From contig OX030963.1 of the NCBI GenBank assembly GCA_943735955.1, forward strand, positions 1,363,931-1,427,930: a stretch of DNA of 64,000 bases, read 5' to 3'. Below are positions 13,703 to 23,722 of the stretch, in pieces. Below the pieces are notes generated by a model. That model saw nothing but the letters and a program-made list of their open reading frames with translations. It did not search any database and was not told the origin of the DNA. Each line of letters begins with the position of its first letter. Positions within the stretch are counted from its first letter, which is position 1. The position numbers and the translations under genes were made by a program. The DNA comes from Piscicola geometra (Eukaryota > Annelida > Clitellata > Hirudinida > Piscicolidae).

Positions 13703-14847
13703 TACACACACACACAAACACACACACCTTACACTTCTCCAAAACTTCCCGTTTGAAACTATTGTACACTTGTTGTACAGAGGGTGGTGTACAGGGAAGG
13801 GAGAGGAAGTGGGTGTATGGCGACTTGTGTTTCACCCCTTCAACAATCAAACTGATGCGAGTAATGGCGGATCGAACGTTTCTTAGGAGTGCTCCTTTAA
13901 CCACTGGTGGTGGTGGTGGTGATGGTGGTGGTTGGTGTTTTATACATCACTCTATCCATCCATCAAGCCATGTATTCATGCATTCATCCATGAATTCATC
14001 TATTCATGGATGCAGCTTCCACATATCCATCCATCCATTCATTCATTCATAGATCCATCCACCCATCCATCCATCCATCCATCCATCCATCCATCTAACC
14101 ATCTATCCATCCATCCATCCATCTCACCTACAGGACCCTCCTTTCCCTTGGATGGGAGCAGCAACTTCACACACGTCTCCTCCTCTATCCTATTCTTGGT
14201 GGCCTGCTTTTGACCTGATGGATTTTATTAATTGGGATACAATATAAGATTATTGCATAATATGTATAAAATGATATTATAAAAAAAATTATAAATATTT
14301 ATTTTTTTAGAAAACTTTTCCACAAAAAAAACTATTTTATTGATACAGATAATTCATTAAATCATATAATAAATTATATAACTTATTGTCAAAACTGGTA
14401 AGTTGACAGTGCCAAGGACCTATGATGTAGCCAAGCAAGTGTGATGGCACGTGGAGGTTGGCAGTGACACCATCATTTGTGTGTGTGATGCTGTACTCAA
14501 AAGCACACTCAACCCTCTCACAATCTTCCTCATCATCATAGTCATCATATGCTGTGTGGATGGTGGGAATAAGTTGTTATGAATTATTTTTAAATAATAG
14601 ATAAATTATTTTTCTAATTAATTTAATATGAATAGAAAAAAAAATATTTTTTGAGAAAAAAAGTAAAAAGTTATTGGAAAAGTTAAATTGATCTTTGAGA
14701 CTTACACTCAATCTTTGAAATGCATTGCTGTGGCGCCTCTTCTAAAATCTCGTCTGCCATTTCTTCCCCATCTGCAAACCTCATCTTGCGGAACCTCAAC
14801 GAACCAACTTCCAGCAATGGTGGCTCCAAGATGTTTTGCAATTCCAT
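11999..14847 (-). CDS. ASCC1: ASCC1-like: KH domain plus 2H phosphoesterase/LigT-like domain
   Basis: Homologue of activating signal cointegrator 1 complex subunit 1, a nuclear RNA-binding and transcription/repair cofactor in animals. Exons: 14847-14706, 14551-14420, 14214-14128, 13903-13728, 13517-13373, 12946-12842, 12652-12291 and 12136-11999, giving about 428 residues (human about 400). The 5/6 and 6/7 junctions were chosen to keep frame and are less certain. The KH domain reads [13 protein letters not shown] then [17 protein letters not shown] across the 2/3 junction. The 2H domain keeps both HxT motifs: KLHLTLGML (exon 5) and [14 protein letters not shown] (exon 7). Between them is LEIMNDD...VLYANV, diagnostic for ASCC1. 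Oddities: the KH GXXG loop is GQKQ, and a Gly/Asn/Ser-rich insertion of about 50 residues follows the second HxT. The C-terminus is short, ending in NHA. Confidence 0.9.
12972..13165. repeat. 12-bp minisatellite (TGATGGATGAAT/GGAT) in an ASCC1 intron
   Basis: About 16 tandem units, differing mainly at AAT versus GAT, inside the intron between ASCC1 exons 5 and 6. It is open in several frames, so long spurious ORFs with ILE-HIS-PRO-SER or MDELMDGL repeats result. Confidence 0.95.
13564..13727. repeat. (CA)n microsatellite at an ASCC1 splice donor
   Basis: Interrupted (CA)n of about 165 bp. On the coding (-) strand it reads (GT)n and begins directly at the donor of ASCC1 exon 4 (AAG|GTGTGTG), so the donor is followed by dozens of competing GT dinucleotides. 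The exon end chosen, 13728, is the one that keeps frame with exon 5. Confidence 0.95.
13960..14122. repeat. (CCAT)n-type repeat in an ASCC1 intron
   Basis: Imperfect CCATCCAT/CATTCATC tetranucleotide array between ASCC1 exons 3 and 4. It ends about 6 bp from the exon 3 donor. Confidence 0.85.
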
Positions 14848-15573
14848 GTCTTTTTCTACTTAAAGAACTCTAGTTTAAGTTAAAAACTTTTTCCTAATAG
14901 ATACTTTTTTGCGAAAAAATTTAAAAATTAAGGCTTGTAACTTCTGAAATTTACTAACCATTTAGTAACATTTTTTCCTTTTAAAAACTAATTCGATGAA
15001 AAGTTGATTTACATGAAACAGTTTCTAGAAGAAAATTTAAAAATAAATATCATCTAATTAATATTAAAACGTAAAATATTTCCTCGAATTAAAATACAAT
15101 TATTAAGTTACCGTACCTAAATTTTATTCAGACAAATTTTAGAGTAACAAACGGGTACATTTCACAAGAATTGGTGAAGAAAATATCGCAGAAAAAGTAT
15201 TTGATTAACTTATATTTTCACCGTTAAATAAAATAATATATAATTCACTATATCTACATTTATATATATATATATAAATTAAAAGCTGATTCAAGTTTGT
15301 GAATGAAAAGGCATCTAATCGAATTAGGACAATCAATGGAGAAATATCAAATGTTAAGCTATAAAAATGTCACCAAGACAAGAAAAATATTTTTAAACCA
15401 ATAAAAAACATACTAAGAAATTCTTTTAATGAAAAATTACTAAAAAAATATATATATATACTTAGTTTCTTTATTAAAATAAAAATATATCTCATAAAAA
15501 CAAGCAATTAATTATAATTTATAATCATACATAACGCCTTTAGTGAGAGAAAACCCCGCACACACCAGCATTA
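14848..15573. other. Intergenic, ASCC1 5' side and cyclin B 3' side
   Basis: AT-rich spacer with short (TA)n tracts near 15262-15280 and 15450-15464. No open reading frame of note and no RNA gene recognised. It should contain the ASCC1 promoter and the cyclin B 3' UTR. Confidence 0.4.
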
Positions 15574-18500
15574 TTACATTTTCAACGCCGCCAAACTTTC
15601 CACCACTTGGGACTTGAGTCTCTCGGAACGACTAATGCCGAAGAATTTAGACGACGAATATTTTTGCTGGACGGCAGTGAACTTGTTGGAGGGGGGGAGT
15701 TTGAGGAGGTGGGCCGCCAGGCGGGAGACAGTGGGCAGAATGTCAGCCTCCGAGTAGGTGGAGTGGTAGGTGAGGTTCTTGGTCTGTTTGGAGTGGGGGT
15801 TTTGAATAATAAAAATGTAAAAATAATAATGTCATTTTATAAAGCGCCAATGACAAGCAAATTTTGGCAGCCATCTAAGTAATTTTTTTAAAGATACGAC
15901 CACAAATCATTCACGCTATTCTGAATAATTATTTCTCATGCACCCCTCCCCCTCCCCCTCCCCCTACACACAATACCTTCATCCTTCCCCCCTCACAAAA
16001 TCATCACCTCCCCTCACCACACAAAACATCACCCCACCCCATCACCATCATCTGCAACCATCCACGCACCCAAAATGCATCCTCATCATATATCTTCCTG
16101 GAAAGGTAGAGGGATGCAGCAGCAAGGATGGATGAGGGGATGGATGCCATTTGATATTCAGACAAAGATAATTCCGTCAAGTACTTTGCTAGGTTGTGTA
16201 TGTTAACATCCACCTGGGATGGTTGTTTGGTTGTGTGTGTGTGAAACCATCATAATCATCATCATCATCATCACCACCATCACCGCCAACCACCACCCAC
16301 CTACCCACCCACCATTCCAGCCTTGGAAAACCTTCGGAGGAAGTGGATGGGCAATGGTTTGTTGATCTGAAAGTCGAGACTCTGTCGTTGGATTGTAATC
16401 CTTTACTAATGGTTGTCAATCATTTCAAATATTCTTTACTTTTAGTTGTCAATCATTTCAAATATTCTTTACTACTAGTACGGCAATAATTTAATCTATC
16501 CTAAACCTAGATCGACCGCCCTTAAAAGAAACCTAAATCGTCATTCCTCTCCCTACCAATCAATCTACCAACTTGTCCGCCCATCCCCCTTTTCCTAAAC
16601 AAAAACCACCAATCAACCTACTCTCCACCCTCCTCCTACAAAACCACCAATCTACTCATTTTCCCCCATCCTACCCTCTCCTCCCTACAAAAACCACCAA
16701 TCAAACCACCCTCCTACCCCTTACCCCTAACCCCCCCCCCCTCCAACAAACCATAAGGATGGCCAACTCCATGGCTTCGATCTCGCCCTTGTTGTAAGCA
16801 TTGTCCGTCACATACAGGTAATCCTCCACAGGGGCGACCAATATCTCCTCCACCTTCGATGCGACCCACAGCGCCGTGATGCCGACCAGCTGGAACTTGG
16901 GCTTGGCGATCTGGGCTCGTTCCATGTAGCGATCGAGCATCGACACGGCGTAGAAGAGCGTCTCGTGCAGGAGGTGGAATCTAGAGGGGAGGAGTGAGAG
17001 GGAGGGGAGGAGTGAGAAGGAGGGGAGGAGTGAGAGGGAGGGGAGGAGTGAGAGGGAGGGGAGGAGTGAGAGGGAGGGGAGGAGTGAGAGAGAGGGGAGG
17101 AGTGAGAGGGAGGAGAGGAGTGAGAAGGAGGGAAGGAGTGAGAGGAAGGGAGGAGTGAGAGGGAGGGGAAGAATGAGAGGAAGGGAGGAGTGAGGAGGGG
17201 AAGAATGAGGAAGGGAGGAATGAGGAGGGGAAGGTTTGGAAGGGGCTAGTTGAGGGGGAAGAGAGGAGTAAGAAGGTGTGGTTTCAATGTGGTTTGGAAG
17301 GGGCTAGTTAAGAGGGATGTTACCCATTGAAGTAGCTAACAATGCTCCCACTACCCTTCAAACTTCCCCACACTTAAACAACCCCTCTCTTCCAACCCAA
17401 TAAACGAGCCCCTTTCTGCAACTAACCACTCCCCCTCACTACCATACCAACCACTCTCCATCAACCCTCACCTGCCAATCAACCAACCCTCACCTGCCAA
17501 TCAACCAACCCTCTCACCTGGTGTGCACCTGTACGAGCCAATTGATGAGAATGCTCCTCATTCGCGGGGTGATCTCTTTCTGTTCGGCCATGAAGTCGGT
17601 CTGTGAGTGGGGTGGGAGGGTGGTGGGGTGGTGAGGGATGGAGGGTGGTGAGGGATGGAGGGTGGTGAGGGTGGGAGGGTGGTGAGGGTGGGAGGGTAGT
17701 GAGGGTGGTGAGGGTGGGAGGGTGGTGAGGGTGGGAGGGTGGTGAGGGTGGGAGGGTGGTGAGAGGTATTTGGATGAGAGGATGGTGTAAAGTGTACAAA
17801 TGGTTGATGGATGGATGATAATGGTGACTGATGGGACGCCAAAAAATGATGCTGAAAGGTTTATGAGTAATTGTTTAGGAATAAAGGTATGTGGATGGTG
17901 AATCAACAATGCCCCAACCCGATCCATCATTCCCTTCCCACTCCCACCCCACCCCCACCACCACTCCAACCTTCATCGCATACTTCTGCTCCAGCACGTG
18001 CAGGTACTCGTAGATACCAGACGCGTACTCGCTCATCAGTTGGGCGTTCACTTCATCTCCTTCGTCTATCGCCAAGACCAGGTCCTAGTCACAATAATTT
18101 AGGGGTGACTTTTTTGAAAAATCATTTTTTTGGTTAATTTTTTGTAAACATTTAAGGGTTACTTTTAGTGAATATTTTTTGGAATACATTTTTTGGTTAA
18201 TTTTTGTAGATTGTTTTTTGGGTTTTTATTTTCAAGATTTTATGAATATTGTATGGCAGCTTTATTGTAGCTACAAAAATGATTTTAAATCCTCCTTTAA
18301 TCAATTCATGAATATCTCTTTGAATATTGAAATAGAACTTACATCAAAATTAGTTTGAGATGTGCTAGAGTCTGAACTCTGTTAGTGGGGGTTAAATGTA
18401 TTTTTGGTTTAATATGTATTTTTTGTTGACAATTTATTTTTATAGTTTTAGTTTTTTTATATTTTATTTTTAGTTTTGAATTGATTTAGTTTGTTGAGTT

Positions 18501-19356
18501 TATTATTGGGCATTATTCTTGGTAATGATTTAATTAAAATTGGAGTTAATGAGCAATTAAACAACACTTACGTCACTACTGGTCGAAATGGCAATGGCTG
18601 CATCCTGTATTATGGTTTAAGGATGAGTTTTAACCTTCTAAATTGTATTGCATTGACATAAGGACCTGATGACTAGGTGTTGTTGGTGTGCTTTGGGTTG
18701 CATTTACACAGTTTTTTGTATATGATATAAATATATACAAAATATAAAACTATGTTGAATTGCATGTATTTTGAATACAATAATGATAGACAACATGACA
18801 AACTAAAAAAAACCAACATCACTAATTGAAGTCTTGGAGGTCCTGCTGATGATGGCGTCATAGGTAGCTTTCTCGTTCTTCTCCTCATTGATTACTCCAT
18901 CTTTCTTCGGCACCCTGCCTGGCATTGTGACCCTTCCAGCTTTGTAGACGCCTGCTCTTGTGGTGTCAATCTTGCTTGCCTTGGTTTCTGCATTCATGCT
19001 TTTTGCGTCTGTTGCTAGCACTTTTGTGTCGTTATTTACGACGTTTTTCTGAAATTAAATGTATGAATTTTAAAAAAAACATATTTGAGCTTTCAAATCA
19101 TTATATTAGGTTAATATTATTGGCTATTCCTGTAGAATTAATATCAATTTCGTTTGCACAAACTTTTACTTCTTTTTAAAAATTACAAATAAGTTTTTAG
19201 TTTTTATTCATTTAATAAATTTAATGTATTTGAACATTCTTTTTTACACTTCTCAAGTTCTAAAGCAGGAAATTCCTATAACCACGAGCCAAGTGAAAAT
19301 ACGTTTTAAGAAAGTAAAAACTAAAAACTCACAAGTATTTTACGGTCGTTCGGCAT
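15574..19356 (-). CDS. ccnb: Cyclin B
   Basis: Mitotic cyclin, the regulatory subunit of CDK1. Nine exons: 19356-19333, 19048-18818, 18604-18572, 18084-17971, 17600-17518, 16980-16752, 16381-16313, 16213-16070 and 15783-15574. Phases agree and give 378 residues, near the usual cyclin B size. The cyclin box carries MRSILINWLVQVH (about residues 147-159), then FHLLHETLFYAV, SKVEEI and DNAYNKGEIEAMELAIL. The cyclin-B signature FLRRFSK is in exon 7, and the C-terminal cyclin fold has IHNLAKYLTELSL. The N-terminus has a minimal destruction box RKILKNVVN (RxxLxxxxN) at residues 5-13, split by the first intron. The start at 19356 is the first ATG and puts the D-box in frame. Two introns are filled with G-rich minisatellites. 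It is upstream of ASCC1 on the same strand. Confidence 0.93.
16982..17225. repeat. About 18-bp purine-rich minisatellite in a cyclin B intron
   Basis: Tandem GAGGAGTGAGAGGGAGGG-like units, nearly pure purine on the + strand (pyrimidine on the transcript). They start 2 bp outside cyclin B exon 6, where they form the C/T-rich acceptor tract, so the polypyrimidine tract itself is made by the repeat. Confidence 0.92.
17606..17764. repeat. About 17-bp G-rich minisatellite in a cyclin B intron
   Basis: Tandem GGTGGTGAGGGTGGGAG-like units just upstream (in transcript sense) of cyclin B exon 5. G-runs on the + strand could form quadruplexes in DNA; the transcript carries the C-rich strand. Confidence 0.92.
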
Positions 19357-19621
19357 TTTGGAATATTGAAAATCGGATAGGAATCAGTTTTTAAAACAAA
19401 ATTTTAAGAAAATCAACAATGAAAATGAAAAGAAATTTTAAACTGAAACTAAATATCTATTGGACGTTAAGAATAGTTTGCGGTAAAATGGCGAAAGTTC
19501 ATTGGCTGGAGTTAAGAAAGAACTGGCCTGACTTTTTATGAACAAAGATTTAATAATAATTTATATAAATAATTTTCAAAATCCTACTTATTTATTATAT
19601 TTAACATATTTATTATATTAA

Positions 19622-22177
19622 CAAACAAATAATACTTTATTAATTACATCTGAACTAATATGTAGCTTCAAATTTCTCAAATTCATTATTATTCTCATAT
19701 ATCGTCCTCCTAGTGGCTCAATCTCTAAATTTATTGATGAGTTCTCTAACCTAACTGAATATGTCTTTTCCCTATCTACTCCTTTCTTCATTCTAGGTGA
19801 CTTTAATCTTCATTATAATAAACCCACTGATACCTATGTTTCCAAATTCATCCAGATACTCAATACTTTCAACTTAACACAACATATATCTACTCAAACC
19901 CATTCATCTGGAAATACTATTGATTTTTTAATAACTTCTTCACTTTCTAAAATATCTTATATATCTACCACCAAATTTCATTCTTCTGATCACTATCTAA
20001 TTAACTTCAAATATAATCTAAATAATAACTTTAATAATACTACTATCAAAACGTATAGCAGAAACTGGAAAAAATTAAATAAGGACACATTTACTCTACT
20101 ATTTAAATATTTTAGTTTCAATGGTTTCACTGATGTTGATGAGTTTCTTACATGTTTTAATGATTCTATTTCTTCAATTCTTGATATCATTTTACCTTTA
20201 AAATTGCGCTCATGTCGTCTGCTGTCGAAACGGTCTCCGTGGTTCGACAGTGAATGTGCGACTCTGAAACGAGTTGCACGTAGACATGAGCGTAAGTTTA
20301 GGTCTCATAGTTCTTCCTTTAATTATAACCTTTACTTGTCTTCTCTTAACCAATACAAATCTATATTATTCTTTAAGCACTGTAATTATTTTAGAATTTC
20401 TATAGTCAACGCTTCTTCTTCAAAGAATCGTTGGCAGTCACTTTCTAAATTATTAAATAAAAACCTTCCACCTCCTTCATCTTTCTCTTCTCAAGATTAT
20501 CATAATTACATAACAAGTAAAGTAGAAACAATAAGGTCTAATTTTAACAATAATACCTCTATTCCTAGCCCTATTAATTATATTAACAATAGTGAATTTA
20601 ATTTTGTCAGTTTTTCTTCAATTTCTCTACCTGACCTGTCCTTAATTATTAATTCCATGTCTACATCTACCTGTTCTCTTGACATAATTCCAACTTATTT
20701 GATTAAAGAATTGTCTGATATTTTTTACCCTATAATTCTTTTCATTGTTAATCTGTCTCTCTCTACATCTAAATTCCCGACTTTATACAAAGCTTCTGTT
20801 ATCATACCTACTTTAAAAAATAATTCATTAGACCCTACTCAAATTTCTAACTATAGACCTATTTCCAATCTAACATTCATATCTAAAATAATAGAAAAGG
20901 TAGTCTATCAACAAATCTATTCATATTTAAATGCTAACTCTCTTATACCTTATTCACAATCTGGTTTTCGTTTAGGTCATAACTGTGAATCATCCCTCTT
21001 AAAACTCTATAATGATCTTATTTACGCCTTTGATAATAAAAAATGTTCTGTACTTGTTTGTTTAGATTATTCGGCCGCTTTTGACACTGTAGACCACTCC
21101 TTATTACTACTATTACTAAAAAATAAGTTCAATATTAAGGATTCCTCGTTTTTATGGATTAAGTCATATTTATCTAATAGATCTGTTTATGTTTCTTTAA
21201 ATCACTGTACCTCTACCCCATCTACTTACTCATATGGTGTTCCTCAAGGTTCTATTCTTGGTCTTTTGTTCTTTATTCTATACGTCTCTGAATTATCTTC
21301 TATCATTTCCTCTCATTCTCTCAACTCCCTATCCTATGCTGATGATTCGCAGTTATATGTCAGCTTCGATACATCATCATATAATACTGTTATGTCGTCT
21401 ATATCTTCATGTCTATTATCTATTGAAAACTGGTCTAGCTCAATGTCTCTAAAATTGAATCCACTAAAGTTTGAACTTATATTTTTTGATAAAAATGGTA
21501 AACTAATTAATGGCCCATGTAATTTTTCCACTCATACTATTGTTCCATCTAATCATATTCGTAGCTTAGGATTTATTTTCGACTCAAAATTAACCTTATC
21601 AAACCAAATTCTATCAGTCACTAAATCTTGCTATTTTCATCTCAGACGTATCAGACAATTATTACCTTACTTAGATGACCCTTCTTTAAAGATGTTAGTC
21701 TCTGCACTTGTTTTATCTCGAATTGACTATTGTAACTCACTCTATTATAATTTACCTGAAACTACTTTAAAACCATTAAATAAAGTATTTAATTATGCTG
21801 CTAGAGTCGTTAGCCGTACTCCTATTTATCACCACATTACACCCTCTCTCATCTTATTACATTGGCTCCCCATCAAATTTAGGATTATATTTAAAATCTG
21901 TGTTTTTATGTTTAAATTACAAAACTCCCCAGTATCCCCAATATACCTCAAATCATTAATAACTCACCCTCATAGAAGGAATTTAAGATCATCCACTCAA
22001 AATCATTATTTCATCCCTTCCATTAATAACTCTTTTGCTAAACGTTCTTTCCATTATGCAGGTCCATATATTTGGAACTCATTACCTCCTTATTTAACTA
22101 CTTCTAAATCATTATTTACTTTTCGTAAGGATCTGAAGACATATCTGTTTAACAAATTTATTTACGAGCGCTCTTGA
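19622..22177 (+). CDS. LINE ORF2: endonuclease (partial) and reverse transcriptase
   Basis: About 851 codons in one frame. RT catalytic residues are visible: F-D of AFDTVDH (motif A) and YADD (motif C, about 21336-21347). The endonuclease keeps GDFN and the SDH motif near 19987-19995 but lacks the N-terminal catalytic N and E motifs, because the element is cut at the 5' end. No ATG is needed at the truncation point, and the copy is unlikely to be autonomous. The stop TGA at 22175-22177 lies in the 3' hairpin. Confidence 0.88.
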   Translation, partial: QTNNTLLITSELICSFKFLKFIIILIYRPPSGSISKFIDEFSNLTEYVFSLSTPFFILGDFNLHYNKPTDTYVSKFIQILNTFNLTQHISTQTHSSGNTIDFLITSSLSKISYISTTKFHSSDHYLINFKYNLNNNFNNTTIKTYSRNWKKLNKDTFTLLFKYFSFNGFTDVDEFLTCFNDSISSILDIILPLKLRSCRLLSKRSPWFDSECATLKRVARRHERKFRSHSSSFNYNLYLSSLNQYKSILFFKHCNYFRISIVNASSSKNRWQSLSKLLNKNLPPPSSFSSQDYHNYITSKVETIRSNFNNNTSIPSPINYINNSEFNFVSFSSISLPDLSLIINSMSTSTCSLDIIPTYLIKELSDIFYPIILFIVNLSLSTSKFPTLYKASVIIPTLKNNSLDPTQISNYRPISNLTFISKIIEKVVYQQIYSYLNANSLIPYSQSGFRLGHNCESSLLKLYNDLIYAFDNKKCSVLVCLDYSAAFDTVDHSLLLLLLKNKFNIKDSSFLWIKSYLSNRSVYVSLNHCTSTPSTYSYGVPQGSILGLLFFILYVSELSSIISSHSLNSLSYADDSQLYVSFDTSSYNTVMSSISSCLLSIENWSSSMSLKLNPLKFELIFFDKNGKLINGPCNFSTHTIVPSNHIRSLGFIFDSKLTLSNQILSVTKSCYFHLRRIRQLLPYLDDPSLKMLVSALVLSRIDYCNSLYYNLPETTLKPLNKVFNYAARVVSRTPIYHHITPSLILLHWLPIKFRIIFKICVFMFKLQNSPVSPIYLKSLITHPHRRNLRSSTQNHYFIPSINNSFAKRSFHYAGPYIWNSLPPYLTTSKSLFTFRKDLKTYLFNKFIYERS

Positions 22178-22195
22178 ATTTGAAGAAAGAGCGCT
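22167..22195 (+). other. LINE 3' hairpin, probable RT recognition structure
   Basis: Perfect 9-bp stem AGCGCTCTT (22167-22175) / AAGAGCGCT (22187-22195) with an 11-nt loop, just before the (TGAT)n tail. L2-clade enzymes are known to recognise a 3' stem-loop. Partial or inverted copies of the same end occur at 36857-36914 and 63461-63540. Confidence 0.75.
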
Positions 22196-22240
22196 ATAGA
22201 AATCTATTTGATTGATTGATTGATTGATTGATTGAACTGA

Positions 22241-22275
22241 CGCAAAAGCCCTTAGAATCCAGTTCCAAAAGTCAA
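22241..22275. other. Short unique spacer between LINE tail and DNA transposon
   Basis: About 35 bp of non-repeat sequence separate the LINE tail from the 8-bp target duplication of the DNA transposon, so these were two independent insertions at neighbouring sites. Confidence 0.6.
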
Positions 22276-22283
22276 GTTATACT
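22276..22283 (+). repeat. Left target-site duplication of DNA transposon
   Basis: GTTATACT, identical to 29330-29337. Confidence 0.8.
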
Positions 22284-22486
22284 TAGCAACCGCCACGAAA
22301 TTTTCAAAATTTATTAATTTAAAAAATAAAATATTCATATGATAGATTTTGAAGTGCAGATTTCAAATCAGTTTACATTTTCCAAATATCTCAAATGGTT
22401 CAAAAGTTATTCAACTTTTAAACTCCCGAAAAGTGAGCGTTTTGGCGAATTATTTTCAATGCTTAAGCCAAAAAAATACATAAGAG

Positions 22487-22520
22487 TTTGACGGGACGAC
22501 GTCGCGACGTTATTTCATTA
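22487..22520. other. CpG-rich palindrome inside the DNA transposon
   Basis: A perfect 12-bp palindrome ACGTCGCGACGT at 22499-22510 in otherwise AT-rich DNA, inside a subterminal position of the transposon. The complement of this stretch contains ATGAAATAAC and GTCCCGTC, which from memory recall blocks of the Drosophila P-element terminal repeat. It could be a transposase-binding site or chance. Confidence 0.35.
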
Positions 22521-22846
22521 TAACTTTTTTGATGAGTGTCATTTAATGTTGAAACTTGACAAGATCATGTATTTAAAAAAAAGGAAGTAGTATTTAAAAA
22601 TAAATTAATTCATAATAAAATAAAAGATTTTAAACCGTTTATTTTCTACCAAAATAAATAAATCTTTAAAAGCACATAAACTTTATGTTGGAATAGAAAA
22701 CGAAATTCTACTTATTTTAAAAAAAAATTATTAACAATAAAAAGCGAAAATGAATAATATTAAAAGAATTATTATTATTTCAATAAAACAACTAAATTTG
22801 TATAAACAATAAAAAGTGAGAATGAAAAATATTTAATGAATGATAA

Positions 22847-23437
22847 TTATTTAAATAAAACTAAATTTGTATTAACAATAAAAAGCGAGAGTTCTTCAAT
22901 TATTGTCTTTTTGAAATTCCGGTTAATCACTTCTTCTGATAATTGGCTTAGTTGAACATCTTTTTCAATCACAAGGTTTTGAAGTTGTTTTAGTTGTACA
23001 TCTTTTACATGATTTTTGAATCTCTTTTTATTTGATTCTTCTGGCATAGAAGAAATGGTAATTTTTGATAAATTCTTATTCATCAACTTACTTTTCGATT
23101 TTTGAGCTTTTATTTTTTTACTTTTTTCTTTTTCTATTGAATTTTGAAGATTTAGGATCTGGTGGTTTTGATCAACTTGTTCTTTCTTGAGCTTTCGAAC
23201 AGTAGACGTCTGTTGAGACAACTTCTCATTAATTTATATTATCCGACGGCGAAGTATTTTATTTTCGCTCTGAACTTCTCGCAATTTTTGTCTGTTTTTT
23301 TCTCCAGTCTCATCTCTCCTCTTGACATTTTTTAATGAATAATGCCCTTGTTGTTGTTGAATTAAGTTATATTTGAATTTTTCATTTTGGATTTTATGTT
23401 TTAGTCTTTTTAAACGATTTTTCAGTAGAATTATCAA
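22847..23437 (-). pseudogene. Coiled-coil protein remnant of the DNA transposon
   Basis: Two lysine/glutamine-rich open frames on the - strand (23437-23234, then 23221-22847) in different frames, separated by a stop. Both are heptad-like (for example LKNRLKRLKHKIQNEKFKYN, LKKEQVDQNHQILNLQNSIE), suggesting one coiled-coil region broken by a frameshift or an intron. P-type and THAP-linked transposases carry a coiled coil near the N-terminus, but I see no THAP zinc motif and no catalytic core. Function is assigned only by position inside the TIRs. Confidence 0.45.
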
Positions 23438-23489
23438 ATTCTGATCAAAGCTTAACTGTCTTAGATCAAATGGTTGTCTGCCCTTTTCT

Positions 23490-23722
23490 TCATTTTTGGA
23501 TTGAACAGTTAATGGTATTGTTTTTGAACAATTTCAAACTAAAAATGTGTTCAGACACTTTTGGCACATTTATTTTTGAAGATGGAGGAAGAAATTCTAA
23601 ATTCATGAATGATCCTAGTTTTTTCTTTATTGTTAGATTTATTTTCTTTTTAGCAACAATACACACCTTTGAGTATGAAAACCAATGGGTTTGTATTGAT
23701 GAAGTTGTCATTAAGGCATCCC
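23490..23722 (-). pseudogene. Transposon coding remnant, left of LTR insertion
   Basis: A - strand frame ending in LKLFKNNTINCSIQK. The LTR retrotransposon interrupts it at 23722/23723. Before the insertion it would have continued from the 28303-28479 segment, though in a different frame, so an intron or frameshift must also be involved. No domain recognised. Confidence 0.35.

Larger units (their letters stand above)
19622..22240 (+). mobile_element. LINE (L2/CR1-type non-LTR retrotransposon), 5'-truncated
   Basis: A 5'-truncated copy whose single frame is open without a stop from 19622 to 22177. The 5' part is the C-terminal half of an APE-type endonuclease (YRPP, LGDFNLHYN, GNTIDFLIT, SSDHYLI). 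Next comes reverse transcriptase (YRPISNL, SQSGFRLGHNCE, CLDYSAAFDTVDH, YGVPQGSILG, LSYADDSQLY) and a C-terminal domain. The 3' end has a hairpin and a (TGAT)n tail at about 22209-22236, typical of L2/CR1 clade elements. The undamaged frame suggests recent insertion. No clear target-site duplication was found, which is common for this group. Confidence 0.9.

Noticed and set aside
12669..13725. Open frames rich in [12 protein letters not shown] and CVCVCV
   Set aside because: Microsatellite and minisatellite translations inside ASCC1 introns.
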